Origin: Streptomyces hyderabadensis
GTDB lineage: Bacteria > Actinomycetota > Actinomycetes > Streptomycetales > Streptomycetaceae
Direction: 5' to 3'
Length of the DNA: 64,000 nucleotides
Assembly (NCBI RefSeq): GCF_020404845.1
Contig: NZ_JAIOJZ010000017.1
Location: forward strand, 1-64,000
The notes below the pieces were generated by a model. That model was given only the letters and a program-made list of their open reading frames with translations, had not been told where the DNA came from and did no database searches. Shown here one piece after another: positions 37,220 through 47,639 of this stretch; positions within the stretch are counted from its first letter, which is position 1; the number at the start of each line of letters is the position of its first letter. The translations under genes were made by a program, and so were the position numbers.

Positions 37220-39049
37220 TCACTTGCCGTAGGCGAGCATCAACTTCTCCTTCGACTCGTCGTTCCCGGTCAGACGGGTGCTGGAGATGTAGAACCGCCC
37301 GTCGACCCAGTCGATGTCCTTGGAGTAGAAGCTGTTCTCGATGTCCGCGACGCCCTGCGGGTTCTGCAGCAGCTTCGTCGGCTTGTGGCCGCTGCCGCCG
37401 GTCGGGATGGACACGACCTGCCCGCCCGCGTCGTAGGACGGCTGGACGTACGCGATGAGCTGGTCGCCCTCGACCTTCATCGGCATCATCGACTCGTCCG
37501 CGGGGGACTTGGTGCGCCACTTCTCCTTGCCGGTGGTGAGGTTGATCGCGACGATCTCGTTGGCGCCGCTGGTCGCCTCGGTCGGCAGGTAGAGGGTGCC
37601 TCCGGCGACGGCCACGCCCGAGCAGCCCTGGAGGTCGCGCTCCATGATGGCCCAGCCGCACTCGGGGGCGAAGTCCTCGTCGACGCCGACCTGTTCCTGG
37701 ACCTTGCCGCCGGAGGTGAAGCTGGAGATGTTCCAGACCTTCTTGTCCTCGTTGGTGGCGTAGACGACGAGCGGGTCGACGGAGTAGGCGCGGGCGATCC
37801 GCCAGTCCTTCTCGTACTTGTAGGTCCACAGGACCTTGCCGGTCTTCGGGTCCAGGCCCTGCAGCTCGTCGTGCGCGTTGTTGCCGCCGGCGCCGCAGGA
37901 GGCGACCTGGACGAGCTTGTTGGCGCTGCCCGCGAACCCGGCGGGGAAGCAGGCGTCGCCGTACTTCTTCTTCTCGTACAGCTTCTTGCCGCTCCGCACG
38001 TCGTAGGCGGTGCCGGACTGGGAGCGGCCGACCATCATGGTGTTGCCGCTGAGGGTGAGTTCGAGGGAGAGGGTGGAGTCGAACAGGTCGCCGTCGGCGA
38101 CCTCCTCGGTCCAGCCCTTCTCGCCGGTGGCGAGGTCGATCTCCTGGAGCTTGTTGCACTTGGCGCGGTCGCTGGAGCCGCTCATGTAGGCGACGACGAT
38201 CTTGTCGTCGGCCGTCTTCTCCGGGGTGACCGAGCAGATCTTCTCCGGGAAGGCGATCGGGTCCCAGGCGGGCTTGCCGTCGCCGACGTTGTAGGCGAAG
38301 ACCTGCTTGTACGCCGCCTTCACCGCGGCCTTGCCGGTGATCCACATGCCGTCGGCGTCGGCGCCGGAACCGGGGGCGTCGGGCGCCTCCTTGTACCAGA
38401 GCACCTTGGCCTCGCCGGCCTGGCGGCCCTCGTTGAGGTCCTCGGGGTCCTCGCCGCCGTCGCCGCTGCCGTCACCCGGGTTCACCGGTGCGCCGCCCTT
38501 GGATCCGGAGGGCTTGGGGTCGTCGGTCTTGGCGACGGCGGGCTTCTTGTCCTTGTCGTCGTCACCGCCGCTCGCGGTGACCGCCCACACGCTGCCGCCG
38601 ATGACGAGCAGGGCCGCGACGGCCGCGCCGACGGCGAGGGCGGGCTTGCCCTTGAAGGGGTTGCGCGAGCCGGGACCGCCGGGCGGCGGCGTGCCGGGGA
38701 CGCCGGGGGCGCCCGGGTACTGCTGCTGCGGGTACCCGTAGCCCGGCTGCTGCCCGTACGGGCCGGGCTGCTGCGGCTGGGCGGCGTACGGGCCGGAGTT
38801 GTACGGCCCGGGCTGCTGCCCGTACGGCCCCGGCTGGCCGGACTGACCAGGCTGCCCGGGCTGCTGCGGATAGCCGTAGCCCGGCTGCTGCGGCGGCTGA
38901 CCGGGCGGCGGGCCCTGCGGGGGCGGCGGGGTCGGTGCCCCGAAGCCACCCGGCGGTGGGTTCTGCGGCGCCCCGAAGCCTCCCGGCGGTGGGTCCTGCG
39001 GTGCTCCGAAGCCACCCGGCTGCGGCGGCTGATTCGGCGGCTGGCTCAT
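37220..39049 (-). CDS. membrane-anchored PQQ-like beta-propeller protein, copy B
   Basis: 609 residues, the same plan as copy A: a Pro/Gly/Gln-rich tail of about 135 residues ([23 protein letters not shown]), one membrane helix ([23 protein letters not shown]), and a Lys/Asp linker. The propeller domain then carries matching blade phrases ([34 protein letters not shown]). Both proteins have scattered cysteines in the outer domain that could pair. It is the first gene of the pair, with a 170-bp promoter region before it shared with nothing else on that side. Confidence 0.8.
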   Translation of the reverse strand: MSQPPNQPPQPGGFGAPQDPPPGGFGAPQNPPPGGFGAPTPPPPQGPPPGQPPQQPGYGYPQQPGQPGQSGQPGPYGQQPGPYNSGPYAAQPQQPGPYGQQPGYGYPQQQYPGAPGVPGTPPPGGPGSRNPFKGKPALAVGAAVAALLVIGGSVWAVTASGGDDDKDKKPAVAKTDDPKPSGSKGGAPVNPGDGSGDGGEDPEDLNEGRQAGEAKVLWYKEAPDAPGSGADADGMWITGKAAVKAAYKQVFAYNVGDGKPAWDPIAFPEKICSVTPEKTADDKIVVAYMSGSSDRAKCNKLQEIDLATGEKGWTEEVADGDLFDSTLSLELTLSGNTMMVGRSQSGTAYDVRSGKKLYEKKKYGDACFPAGFAGSANKLVQVASCGAGGNNAHDELQGLDPKTGKVLWTYKYEKDWRIARAYSVDPLVVYATNEDKKVWNISSFTSGGKVQEQVGVDEDFAPECGWAIMERDLQGCSGVAVAGGTLYLPTEATSGANEIVAINLTTGKEKWRTKSPADESMMPMKVEGDQLIAYVQPSYDAGGQVVSIPTGGSGHKPTKLLQNPQGVADIENSFYSKDIDWVDGRFYISSTRLTGNDESKEKLMLAYGK

Positions 39050-39308
39050 CAGCGCGTTCCCCCTTATTACTCACTGATTTCTAGCCACGCCCCGGGTCAC
39101 GCGCTGGCCCCGGAGTCGTCGAAGGCGATCGTTCCACTTGCCTCGGACCGCCCTGGGACAGTCCTCGGACGGCCTTTCTATCACCCGCCCCCAACCGCCC
39201 ACCGGGCCGCGTCCGCCCCTGTTCCCAAGGGCGGACCGGCCCGTGATGCCTCTGTTACGCGCCTTCACGCCGCCTTTACACCACCCGCGCGCCCCGCACG
39301 CAGCAGGC

Positions 39309-41123
<1,815 letters not shown>

Positions 41124-41198
41124 TTCTCTCCTGCCTGGGGGATCGATCAGCCTTCAAGCGTAGGCCCTCCGGGGGGCGGGGGGACGCGGGCGGGGGTG

Positions 41199-41217
41199 GT
41201 CACTCTTTGTGGTGACG
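41199..41217 (+). promoter_or_regulatory. upstream element shared by the two Uma2 genes, copy 2
   Basis: GTCACTCTTTGTGGTGACG differs from copy 1 at one base and ends 63 bp before the Uma2 ATG, the same distance as in copy 1. A TACCTT hexamer aligns with TACCGT of copy 1 further downstream. Confidence 0.6.
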
Positions 41218-41279
41218 TGTGACGTATCCCCCGGTTACCTTGGGGTGCAGGCAGCAGGATCCCGTCCATGGGAGGAACC

Positions 41280-41873
41280 ATGACCGCCGAGTCCGTCAAG
41301 CGCCGCGTCGAGTGGCCCATGCCGCCGCAGGACGGTTACACCGTGGACGACCTGTTCACGCTGCCTGATCTCCCGCCGCACACCGAGCTGATCGACGGGA
41401 GCCTGGTCTTCGTGAGTCCGCAGCGCCGTTTCCACTACCTGGCCATCGACCTGCTGTTCAACGGGCTGCGCAGCTCACTGGCGGCCGGACTCAGTGTCGA
41501 ACGCGAGATGACCGTTCTCCTGGACGAGCGCAACGGGCCCGAGCCCGACATCAGCGTGGTGCGCGCCGACGCGGTCACCGGATTGGATCAGACCAGCTTC
41601 CAGGCCGAGGACGTCCTCCTCGCCGTCGAGGTCGTGTCCCCGGAATCCGAATCTCGCGACCGCACCACAAAGCCCCACAAGTACGCTGCCGCCGGCATTC
41701 CGAACTACTGGCGCGTCGAACAGGACGGGACCAAAGGCGGGCTCGTGGTCCACGTCTACGAACTCGACTCGATGAGTAGGGCCTACGTACACATGGGCCT
41801 GCATCGGGACGTCATCAAGGTCGACAAGCCCTACGCGATCGGCATCGACTTGTCAGCGCTCGGCAGGCGGTAA
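41280..41873 (+). CDS. Uma2 family (DUF820) nuclease-fold protein, copy 2
   Basis: 197 residues, clearly paralogous to the protein at 24325-24942: the blocks GYTVDDLFTLPDLPPHTEL, GPEPDISVVRADAVTG and AVEVVSP are the same in both. The PD-(D/E)XK-like residues are kept. The differences cluster in the middle (LLFNGLRSSLAAGLSVER) and at the C-terminus. The leader TCCCGTCCATGGGAGGAACC before the ATG is identical to copy 1. Flanked by ABC-F and ispE, both on the other strand, so it stands alone. Function unknown. Confidence 0.88.
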   Translation: MTAESVKRRVEWPMPPQDGYTVDDLFTLPDLPPHTELIDGSLVFVSPQRRFHYLAIDLLFNGLRSSLAAGLSVEREMTVLLDERNGPEPDISVVRADAVTGLDQTSFQAEDVLLAVEVVSPESESRDRTTKPHKYAAAGIPNYWRVEQDGTKGGLVVHVYELDSMSRAYVHMGLHRDVIKVDKPYAIGIDLSALGRR

Positions 41874-41878
41874 GCCCC

Positions 41879-42775
41879 TCACACCACCGTCGCCCCCGGC
41901 ACCGCCCCGGAAGCCGTACGCACGTCCCGGCACGTCCCCGACGCCCGCAGCACGCCCGCGATGTCGGAGGCGGACTTGGCGTCGGTCGCGAGGAATGCCG
42001 TGGTCGGCCCCGAGCCCGAGACGATGGCCGCCAGTGCCCCGGCCGCCCGGCCCGCCGCGAGGGTGTCGGACAGTTCGGGGAAGAGGGAGAGCGCGGCGGG
42101 CTGCAGGTCGTTGGAGACTGCGACGGCGAGCGCGGCCGGGTCGCCCTTGGCGAGGGCGTCGAGCACCGCCTGGTCGGCGACCGGCTCCGGAATGTCCCGG
42201 CCCTCCCCCAGCCGGTCGAACTCGCGGAAGACGGCCGGCGTGGACAGCCCCCGCGCGGCCAGCGCGAACACCCAGTGGAAGTCGCCGCCGACCTCCAGCT
42301 CCGTCAGCCGTTCCCCCCGCCCCATGCCGAGTGCGGCCCCGCCGACCAGGCTGAACGGCACGTCGCTGCCCAGCTCGGCGCAGATCTCCAGCAGCTCGTC
42401 GCGGGAGGCGCCGGTGCCCCACAGGGCGTCGCAGGCCAGCAGCGCGCCCGCGCCGTCGGCGCTGCCGCCCGCCATGCCGCCGGCGACGGGGATGTCCTTG
42501 GCGATGTGGAGGTGGACGTCGGGTGCGCGCCCGTACCGGGCGGCCAGCGCCTCGGCCGCGCGTGCCGCGAGGTTGGTGCGGTCGAGCGGGACCTGGCCGG
42601 CGTCCGGCCCCTCGCAGGTGACGCGGAGCCCGTCGGCGTCCGGGGTGGCGGTGATCTCGTCGTACAGGGAGACCGCGAGGAAGACGTTGGCCAGGTCGTG
42701 GAAGCCGTCGGGGCGGGCGGCGCCGACCGCGAGCTGGACGTTGACCTTGGCGGGGACGCGGACCGTCACGCTCAC
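41879..42775 (-). CDS. ispE: 4-diphosphocytidyl-2-C-methyl-D-erythritol kinase
   Basis: 298 residues. It phosphorylates CDP-methylerythritol in the MEP pathway to isoprenoids. GHMP fold: the start VRVPAKVNVQLAVG with the catalytic Lys region, and the ATP loop PVAGGMAGGSADGAGAL (one of the family's variants of the P-x3-GLGSS pattern). IVSGSGPTTAFLA is near the end. GTG start, 36 bp after rsmA, so rpf-rsmA-ispE look co-transcribed. Confidence 0.93.
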   Translation of the reverse strand: MSVTVRVPAKVNVQLAVGAARPDGFHDLANVFLAVSLYDEITATPDADGLRVTCEGPDAGQVPLDRTNLAARAAEALAARYGRAPDVHLHIAKDIPVAGGMAGGSADGAGALLACDALWGTGASRDELLEICAELGSDVPFSLVGGAALGMGRGERLTELEVGGDFHWVFALAARGLSTPAVFREFDRLGEGRDIPEPVADQAVLDALAKGDPAALAVAVSNDLQPAALSLFPELSDTLAAGRAAGALAAIVSGSGPTTAFLATDAKSASDIAGVLRASGTCRDVRTASGAVPGATVV

Positions 42776-42786
42776 TTGCTCGTCAC

Positions 42787-42820
42787 TCCCTACTGCCTAC
42801 TGCCTGACTGCCTACTGCTT
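42787..42820. repeat. short TACTGCC tandem repeat at the rsmA/ispE junction
   Basis: TACTGCC occurs back to back at 42791 and 42798, then GACTGCC and TACTGCT, running across the rsmA stop codon. It is probably slippage; the number of copies may vary between strains. Confidence 0.6.
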
Positions 42821-43672
42821 GTGCTCGGCGATACGCGCGAACTCTTCCACGGTCAGCGCCTCTCCGCGCGCCTGCGGCGACACGCCCGCGCCGACGAGGG
42901 CGGCCTCGGCGGCGGCGGCCGACCCCGCCCACCCGGCGAGCGCGGCCCGCAGGGTCTTGCGGCGCTGGGCGAACGCGGCGTCGACGACGGCGAAGACCTC
43001 GGACTTGGACGCGGTGGTCTTCAGCGGCTCCGTCCGCCGGACGAGTGACACCAGCCCGCTGTCGACGTTCGGCGCGGGCCAGAAGACGTTGCGGCCGATG
43101 GCACCGGCCCGCTTCACCTCGGCGTACCAGTTGGCCTTCACGGACGGGACGCCGTACACCTTCGAGCCGGGTCCGGCGGCGAGCCGGTCGGCGACCTCGG
43201 ACTGCACCATGACGAGGGTCCGCTCGATGCTCGGGAAGGTGTCGAGCATGTGCAGCAGGACGGGGACGGCGACGTTGTAGGGGAGGTTCGCGACCAGCGC
43301 GGTCGGGGCCGGGCCGGGCAGCTCGGTGACGTGCATCGCGTCGGAGTGGACGAGCGCGAACCGGTCGGCGCGCTCCGGCATGCGGGCGGCGACGGTGGCG
43401 GGCAGGGCACCGGCGAGGACGTCGTCGATCTCGACGGCGGTGACCCGGTCGGCGGCCTCCAGCAGGGCCAGGGTGAGCGAGCCGAGACCCGGTCCCACCT
43501 CGACCACCACGTCGTCGGGGCGTACCTCGGCGGTGCGGACGATGCGGCGGACCGTGTTCGCGTCGATGACGAAGTTCTGGCCGCGCTGCTTGGTGGGGCG
43601 TACGCCGAGCGCGGCCGCGAGTTCGCGGACGTCGGCGGGGCCCAGGAGGGCGTCGGGGGTGGGGCTGCTCAC
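42812..43672 (-). CDS. rsmA: 16S rRNA (adenine1518-N6/1519-N6) dimethyltransferase
   Basis: 286 residues (KsgA). It dimethylates two adjacent adenines in helix 45 of 16S rRNA using SAM, a late step in 30S assembly. The motifs are [15 protein letters not shown] at the start, SAM loop [16 protein letters not shown], and the catalytic [15 protein letters not shown] (N-L-P-Y). GTG start, 30 bp after the rpf gene on the same strand. Upstream of ispE, a conserved actinobacterial order. Confidence 0.95.
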   Translation of the reverse strand: MSSPTPDALLGPADVRELAAALGVRPTKQRGQNFVIDANTVRRIVRTAEVRPDDVVVEVGPGLGSLTLALLEAADRVTAVEIDDVLAGALPATVAARMPERADRFALVHSDAMHVTELPGPAPTALVANLPYNVAVPVLLHMLDTFPSIERTLVMVQSEVADRLAAGPGSKVYGVPSVKANWYAEVKRAGAIGRNVFWPAPNVDSGLVSLVRRTEPLKTTASKSEVFAVVDAAFAQRRKTLRAALAGWAGSAAAAEAALVGAGVSPQARGEALTVEEFARIAEHKQ

Positions 43673-43702
43673 CCCGCAAGGGTAGCCGGGGGCGGGGCGG
43701 CC

Positions 43703-44977
43703 TCATTCCCGCAGCCGGGCGCCGCAGTGCGGCCAGGCGGCGGCGCCGCTGCGTACGTACAGCTTCTGCGCCCGGTACGTCTGCTCCGCGGCCGACGCGT
43801 CCTCGGGGCGGCCCTCGCCGCCGAGGTCGTGCCAGGTGGCGGCGTCGAACTGGTAGAGCCCGCCGTACGTCCCGGACGGGTCCACGGCGTCCGCGCGGCC
43901 GCCCGACTCGCAGGCGGCCAGGCCCTGCCAGTTCAGGTGGTCGGCGCCGTGGACGGAGACGGGCCGGGGCCGGGTGCCGACCCGCACGATCCGCGGGGTG
44001 GGCTCGCGGACCACCTCGGTGCGCAGCCGGCGCGGCTTCTGCCGCACGCCGTTCACGGTGCGCAGGGCGTACGTGGTGCGGCGCAGCCCGGGCCGCCCCG
44101 CCTGCTGGACGACTTCGGCGCCGCGGAAGAGGGTGGCGTCCTCGGTCCGTCGCTCGTCGAAGGGGATCGGGTCCTCGCGCACCTCCTGGGAGCCGGTGAT
44201 CCGCAGCACCGTGACGGTCTGCCCGTCGCGCGGGAAGCCGCTCGCGGGGGCGGAGGTGGTGTCCTCGCCGCGCAGGGTGACGCCGGCCTCCTCGACGACT
44301 TCCCGGACGGTCGCGGCGTTGGTGCGGACGGTGCGGGCCCGGCCGTCCGCCAGCACGGTCACCACCCGCTCGGTGCGCACCACCAGGGCGAGTCCCTCGC
44401 GGCCGATGCGCCGGGAGGGCTCGGTGGACAGGTACGCGCCCTGCGTCCGGACGCCGAGCTGCCGCAGCGCGCCCCGGACCGTCGCCGCGGTCGTCCAGAC
44501 CTGGCGCCGGTGGCCGTCGAGGGTGAGCAGCACGGGCCGTCCGTAACGGACGGTGACGTCCTCGCCGCTGGTCAGCGGGGTGCCGGGGGCGGGTGCGATC
44601 ACGTCGTGCGCGCCCACCTGGACGCCCTGCTCGGCGAGCAGCTCGGTCACGTCGTCGGCGAAGGTGTGCAGGGTGCGCGGGGTGCCGTCGACGGTCAGCT
44701 CGACCGCCTTGTCCTTGGCGACGAAGGCGGTGGTGCCGCCCGCCAGGAACGCCACGACCAGGGCCCGCGGCAGCAGTCGGCGCAGGGAGGTGTCCGCGCG
44801 CCCCGCGTCCCGGGCCCGGCGCCGGCGCTCGGCCCGCCCGTCGCCCTGGCGGGGCAGTACGGGCAGGGTCGGCGCGCTGTGCACGTCGTACGGTGCGAGG
44901 TACTCGTAGTACTCGTACGCCTCTGCCGGCCCGAAGTACTCGTACGCCTCTGCCGGCTCGAACTGCGTTCTGCTCAC
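43703..44977 (-). CDS. RpfB-like resuscitation-promoting factor (cell-wall lytic)
   Basis: 424 residues. A short Tyr/Glu-rich cytoplasmic start is followed by a membrane helix (LLPRALVVAFLAGGTTAFVA). Three DUF348 repeats come next (VELTVDGTPRTLHTFADDV-type units), then a G5 domain (REDPIPFDERRTEDATLFRG). The C-terminal Rpf domain is LNWQGLAACESGGRADAVDP with the catalytic Glu of ACESGG, then YGGLYQFDAATWHDLGG. It cleaves peptidoglycan outside the cell, helping spores or dormant cells grow. GTG 44977 has GGAG 9 nt upstream; an earlier start at 45034 is possible. Adjacent to rsmA/ispE, as in mycobacteria. Confidence 0.92.
   Translation of the reverse strand: MSRTQFEPAEAYEYFGPAEAYEYYEYLAPYDVHSAPTLPVLPRQGDGRAERRRRARDAGRADTSLRRLLPRALVVAFLAGGTTAFVAKDKAVELTVDGTPRTLHTFADDVTELLAEQGVQVGAHDVIAPAPGTPLTSGEDVTVRYGRPVLLTLDGHRRQVWTTAATVRGALRQLGVRTQGAYLSTEPSRRIGREGLALVVRTERVVTVLADGRARTVRTNAATVREVVEEAGVTLRGEDTTSAPASGFPRDGQTVTVLRITGSQEVREDPIPFDERRTEDATLFRGAEVVQQAGRPGLRRTTYALRTVNGVRQKPRRLRTEVVREPTPRIVRVGTRPRPVSVHGADHLNWQGLAACESGGRADAVDPSGTYGGLYQFDAATWHDLGGEGRPEDASAAEQTYRAQKLYVRSGAAAWPHCGARLRE
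44910..44957. repeat. 21-bp direct repeat inside the rpf N-terminus
   Basis: TACTCGTACGCCTCTGCCGGC occurs at 44910-44930 and 44937-44957 (27-bp period), which duplicates the peptide PAEAYEY in the cytoplasmic tail of the Rpf protein. In-frame, so probably a tolerated recent duplication. Confidence 0.8.
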
Positions 44978-45063
44978 GCCCACACGCTCCAGGGTCCCGA
45001 TCGGGCCCCCAGAACCTAGCGGAGGGCCGGTCACTCTCCCAAGCGACGCGACTACTCAGCGTG

Positions 45064-45954
45064 TCAGTACCCGAAGGCGCGGGCCGTGTTCGCGGCCAGG
45101 GCGGCCGCCAGGGTGTCCTCGTCGACGCCCCGTACGTCCGCCAGGGCCCGCACCGTGACCGGCACCAGGTAGGGGGCGTTCGGCCGCCCGCGGTAGGGCA
45201 CCGGGGTCAGGAACGGCGCGTCGGTCTCCACCAGGACCAGCTCCGGCGGGGCCACGGCGAGGGCGTCGCGCAGGTTCTGGGCGTTCTTGAAGGTGACGTT
45301 GCCCGCGAAGGACATGTAGTACCCGGCGCGGGCGCAGACCTCGGCCATCTCGGCGTCGCCGGAGTAGCAGTGGAAGACCGTGCGCTCGGGGGCGCCCTCC
45401 TCCTTGAGGACGCGCAGGACGTCGGTGTGGGCGTCGCGGTCGTGGATGACGAGGGTCTTGCCGTGCCGCTTGGCGATCTCGATGTGGGCGCGGAAGGAGC
45501 GCTCCTGGGCCTCCTTGCCCTCCGGGCCGGTGCGGAAGTAGTCGAGACCCGTCTCGCCGACGCCCTTGACCTGCGGCAGCGCCGCGAGCCGGTCGATCTC
45601 CGCGAGGGCGTCGTCGAGGGCCGTGTCCCCGCCGGGCTGCCGCTCGCCCTGCCGCGACCAGCCGTCGGGGTCTCCGTGGACGATGCGCGGCGCCTCGTTG
45701 GGGTGCAGGGCGACGGTGGCGTGGACGGCGTCGTGCGCCGCCGCGGTCTCGGCGGCCCAGCGGGACCCGGCGAGGTCGCAGCCGACCTGGACGACGGTCG
45801 TGACGCCGACCGAAGCGGCCTTGGCGAGCGCCTCCTCGACCGTGCCGGACTGCATGTCGAGGTGGGTGTGCGAGTCCGCGACCGGTACCCGCAGGGGCTC
45901 GGGCAGCGGGGGCGCGGTGTGCTTGTCGGACCGTCCCGGGGCGTTCGAAGACAT
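45064..45954 (-). CDS. tatD: TatD family metal-dependent hydrolase (DNase)
   Basis: 296 residues. TIM-barrel metallo-hydrolase: VADSHTHLDM (first metal His pair), GVGETGLDYF (metal Glu), FRAHIEIAKRHGKTLVIHDRDAH, FHCYSGD and VETDAPFLTPV. Members act as 3'-5' DNases on DNA or RNA, or in quality control; the exact job in Streptomyces is unknown. Placed between the zinc-ribbon gene and the rpf-rsmA-ispE group, as is common. Confidence 0.93.
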   Translation of the reverse strand: MSSNAPGRSDKHTAPPLPEPLRVPVADSHTHLDMQSGTVEEALAKAASVGVTTVVQVGCDLAGSRWAAETAAAHDAVHATVALHPNEAPRIVHGDPDGWSRQGERQPGGDTALDDALAEIDRLAALPQVKGVGETGLDYFRTGPEGKEAQERSFRAHIEIAKRHGKTLVIHDRDAHTDVLRVLKEEGAPERTVFHCYSGDAEMAEVCARAGYYMSFAGNVTFKNAQNLRDALAVAPPELVLVETDAPFLTPVPYRGRPNAPYLVPVTVRALADVRGVDEDTLAAALAANTARAFGY

Positions 45955-45997
45955 GCCCCGATCCTACGGAAGCGCCCGCGCACCCCCGAAGCGTCGG

Positions 45998-46450
45998 TCA
46001 GCTCGCCCTGCGCTGGAGGTGGAGGGCGTGCAGCAGGTCGGTCAGGTGCCAGTGCCGGCGCTCGCCGGACAGCCCCGGCGCCCCCGGTCCCGGCGCCTCG
46101 GGCACTCCCGCCCCGGGCACCCGCGGCACCTCCAGGGGTCCGGCCGGGGGCACCCGGTGGATGCCGTGGGTGGTGCCGCGCACGGAGGCGACCCGGCCCG
46201 GGCGCAGGATGCGCACGACGTGGCTGTCACAGGTGGCGCAGGTCGGCCGGGTCAGCGGGGAGGGGACGACGCGGCCGTCCGCGACATAGAGCACGAACGC
46301 GTGGCCGTCGGCGTCCGTGTGGTGCTCGATCTCGAACGACTGCTCCCAGCCGTGCCCGCAGCGCATGCAGGCGAAGGAGTACGACTCGTGGACGACGGCG
46401 GTGGCACCGGCACGCACTCGGGTCCGCACGGTGCTCTCACTCATGCTCAT
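45998..46450 (-). CDS. small zinc-ribbon-like protein
   Basis: 150 residues. Two Cys pairs are spaced like a zinc ribbon: C-x2-C in FACMRCGHGW and C-x2-C in PTCATCDSHVV, with beta-strand-like sequence between (AFVLYVADGRVVP). The rest is Pro/Gly-rich, then a C-terminal helix (LLHALHLQRRAS). No family I can name. I chose ATG 46450 with AGGGG 5 nt upstream; the frame is open far upstream but is antisense to rsmI there. Confidence 0.7.
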   Translation of the reverse strand: MSMSESTVRTRVRAGATAVVHESYSFACMRCGHGWEQSFEIEHHTDADGHAFVLYVADGRVVPSPLTRPTCATCDSHVVRILRPGRVASVRGTTHGIHRVPPAGPLEVPRVPGAGVPEAPGPGAPGLSGERRHWHLTDLLHALHLQRRAS

Positions 46451-46461
46451 CCCGGCCCCTT

Positions 46462-46486
46462 CGGTTCGTTCGGTTCGTTCGGTTCC
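46462..46486. repeat. CGGTTCGTT 9-bp tandem repeat
   Basis: About two and a half copies lie just upstream of the zinc-ribbon gene start, in the 166-bp intergenic gap before rsmI. Possibly slippage; it would sit in the 5' untranslated region. Confidence 0.6.
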
Positions 46487-46616
46487 TTCCTCCAGTGGAC
46501 TCCTCCACCAGCGGGAAAGCACCAGGCGCTGCCGAGTGTTTGGGCCGATTTGGGCTGCCCTTGGCAGGAGTGCCCGCAAGGTCAGGGACGGGTCAAGGGC
46601 GGCCCTACGGATCCCC

Positions 46617-47501
46617 TCAGGTCGCCGCATCCTTCCCCGTGTTCTTCGCCGCGTCCTTCCCCGCGTTCTTCGCCGCCACCACCGCGTCGAACACCTCGCG
46701 CTTGGGCACGCCCACCTGGGCGGCCACCGCGGCGATCGCCTCCTTGCGCCGCTCCCCCGCCTCCTCGCGCACCCGCACCCGGCGCACCAGCTCCTCGGCG
46801 CCGACCTCCTCGGGCCCCTTGTCCGGCGCCCCCTCGACGACGACGGTGATCTCCCCCCGCACCCCTTCACCGGCCCACGCGGCCAGCTCGCCGAGCCCCC
46901 CGCGCCTGACCTCCTCGTACGTCTTGGTCAGCTCCCGGCAGACGGCGGCCCGCCGGTCGGTGCCGAAGACCTCGGCCATGGCGGCGAGGGTGTCGTCGAG
47001 CCGGTGCGGGGCCTCGAAGTAGACGAGGGTCCGCCGCTCCTCGGCGACCTCGCGCAGCCGGGTCAGCCGCTCGCCGGCCTTGCGGGGCAGGAAGCCCTCG
47101 AAGCAGAACCGGTCGACCGGCAGCCCGGACAGGGCGAGCGCGGTCAGCACGGCGGACGGACCGGGAACGGCGGTGACCCGGACGCCCCGCTCGACGGCGG
47201 CGGCGACCAGCCGGTACCCGGGGTCGGACACCGACGGCATCCCGGCGTCGGTGACCAGCAGCACCCGCGCCCCGCCGGCCAGCTCCTCCACCAGCTCCGG
47301 CGTACGGGCCGACTCGTTGCCCTCGAAGTACGACACGACACGCCCCGCGGGCGCGACGCCGAGCGCCTGGGTGAGCCGGCGCAGCCGCCGGGTGTCCTCG
47401 GCGGCGACGACGTCCGCACCGGCCAGTTCGGCGGCGAGCCGGGGCGGGGCGTCCTGGACGTCGCCGATGGGGGTGCCCGCGAGTACAAGGGTTCCAGTCA
47501 C
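46617..47501 (-). CDS. rsmI: 16S rRNA (cytidine1402-2'-O)-methyltransferase
   Basis: 294 residues, a tetrapyrrole-methylase-fold enzyme that methylates C1402 in the ribosomal decoding centre. It starts TGTLVLAGTPIGDVQDAPPR, then AAEDTRRLRRL, VLLVTDAGMPSVSDPGYRLV, VTAVPGPSAVLTALALSGL and FEAPHRLDDTL, all RsmI blocks. The C-terminal tail after 250 is basic helical (KEAIAAVAAQVGVPKREVF) with an AKNAGKDAAKNTGKDAA repeat. GTG 47501 is close to the divergent pmt promoter. Confidence 0.93.
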   Translation of the reverse strand: MTGTLVLAGTPIGDVQDAPPRLAAELAGADVVAAEDTRRLRRLTQALGVAPAGRVVSYFEGNESARTPELVEELAGGARVLLVTDAGMPSVSDPGYRLVAAAVERGVRVTAVPGPSAVLTALALSGLPVDRFCFEGFLPRKAGERLTRLREVAEERRTLVYFEAPHRLDDTLAAMAEVFGTDRRAAVCRELTKTYEEVRRGGLGELAAWAGEGVRGEITVVVEGAPDKGPEEVGAEELVRRVRVREEAGERRKEAIAAVAAQVGVPKREVFDAVVAAKNAGKDAAKNTGKDAAT

Positions 47502-47507
47502 GTCCCC

Positions 47508-47568
47508 ATCCTCCCAGTCCTCCCGGCCGATCCTCCCGGCCGGCCCTCCCGGTCGGCCCTCCCGGAGG
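47508..47568. repeat. CCTCCCGG repeat cluster between rsmI and pmt
   Basis: CCTCCCGG(C/T)CGG-type units recur about five times in roughly 60 bp, including one CCTCCC-A variant. This is the divergent promoter region of rsmI and pmt. Low-complexity expansion is the simplest view. Confidence 0.6.
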
Positions 47569-47624
47569 GGGAACGTATCCGCACCCGGGAGGGCCATGCA
47601 CGGGACGTGCACAGCGCGGTTCCC

Positions 47625-47639
47625 TACGATGGCGCGGTG
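47625..47639 (+). promoter_or_regulatory. likely leaderless promoter of pmt
   Basis: TACGAT (47625-47630) is a good -10 hexamer placed 6 nt before the GTG start at 47637. Transcription would therefore begin at or next to the start codon. There is no ribosome site in between. The -35 region is weak (GGGACG about 17 bp upstream). Confidence 0.5.

Noticed and set aside
44978-45063. c-di-AMP (ydaO) riboswitch before the rpf gene
   Set aside because: The upstream gap is too short and lacks the conserved core; that riboswitch is known ahead of rpfA, not of this RpfB-like gene.
46317-47636. N-terminal extension of pmt (440 codons)
   Set aside because: It runs antisense through rsmI and has no homology; GTG 47637 with a leaderless promoter fits the family N-terminus.
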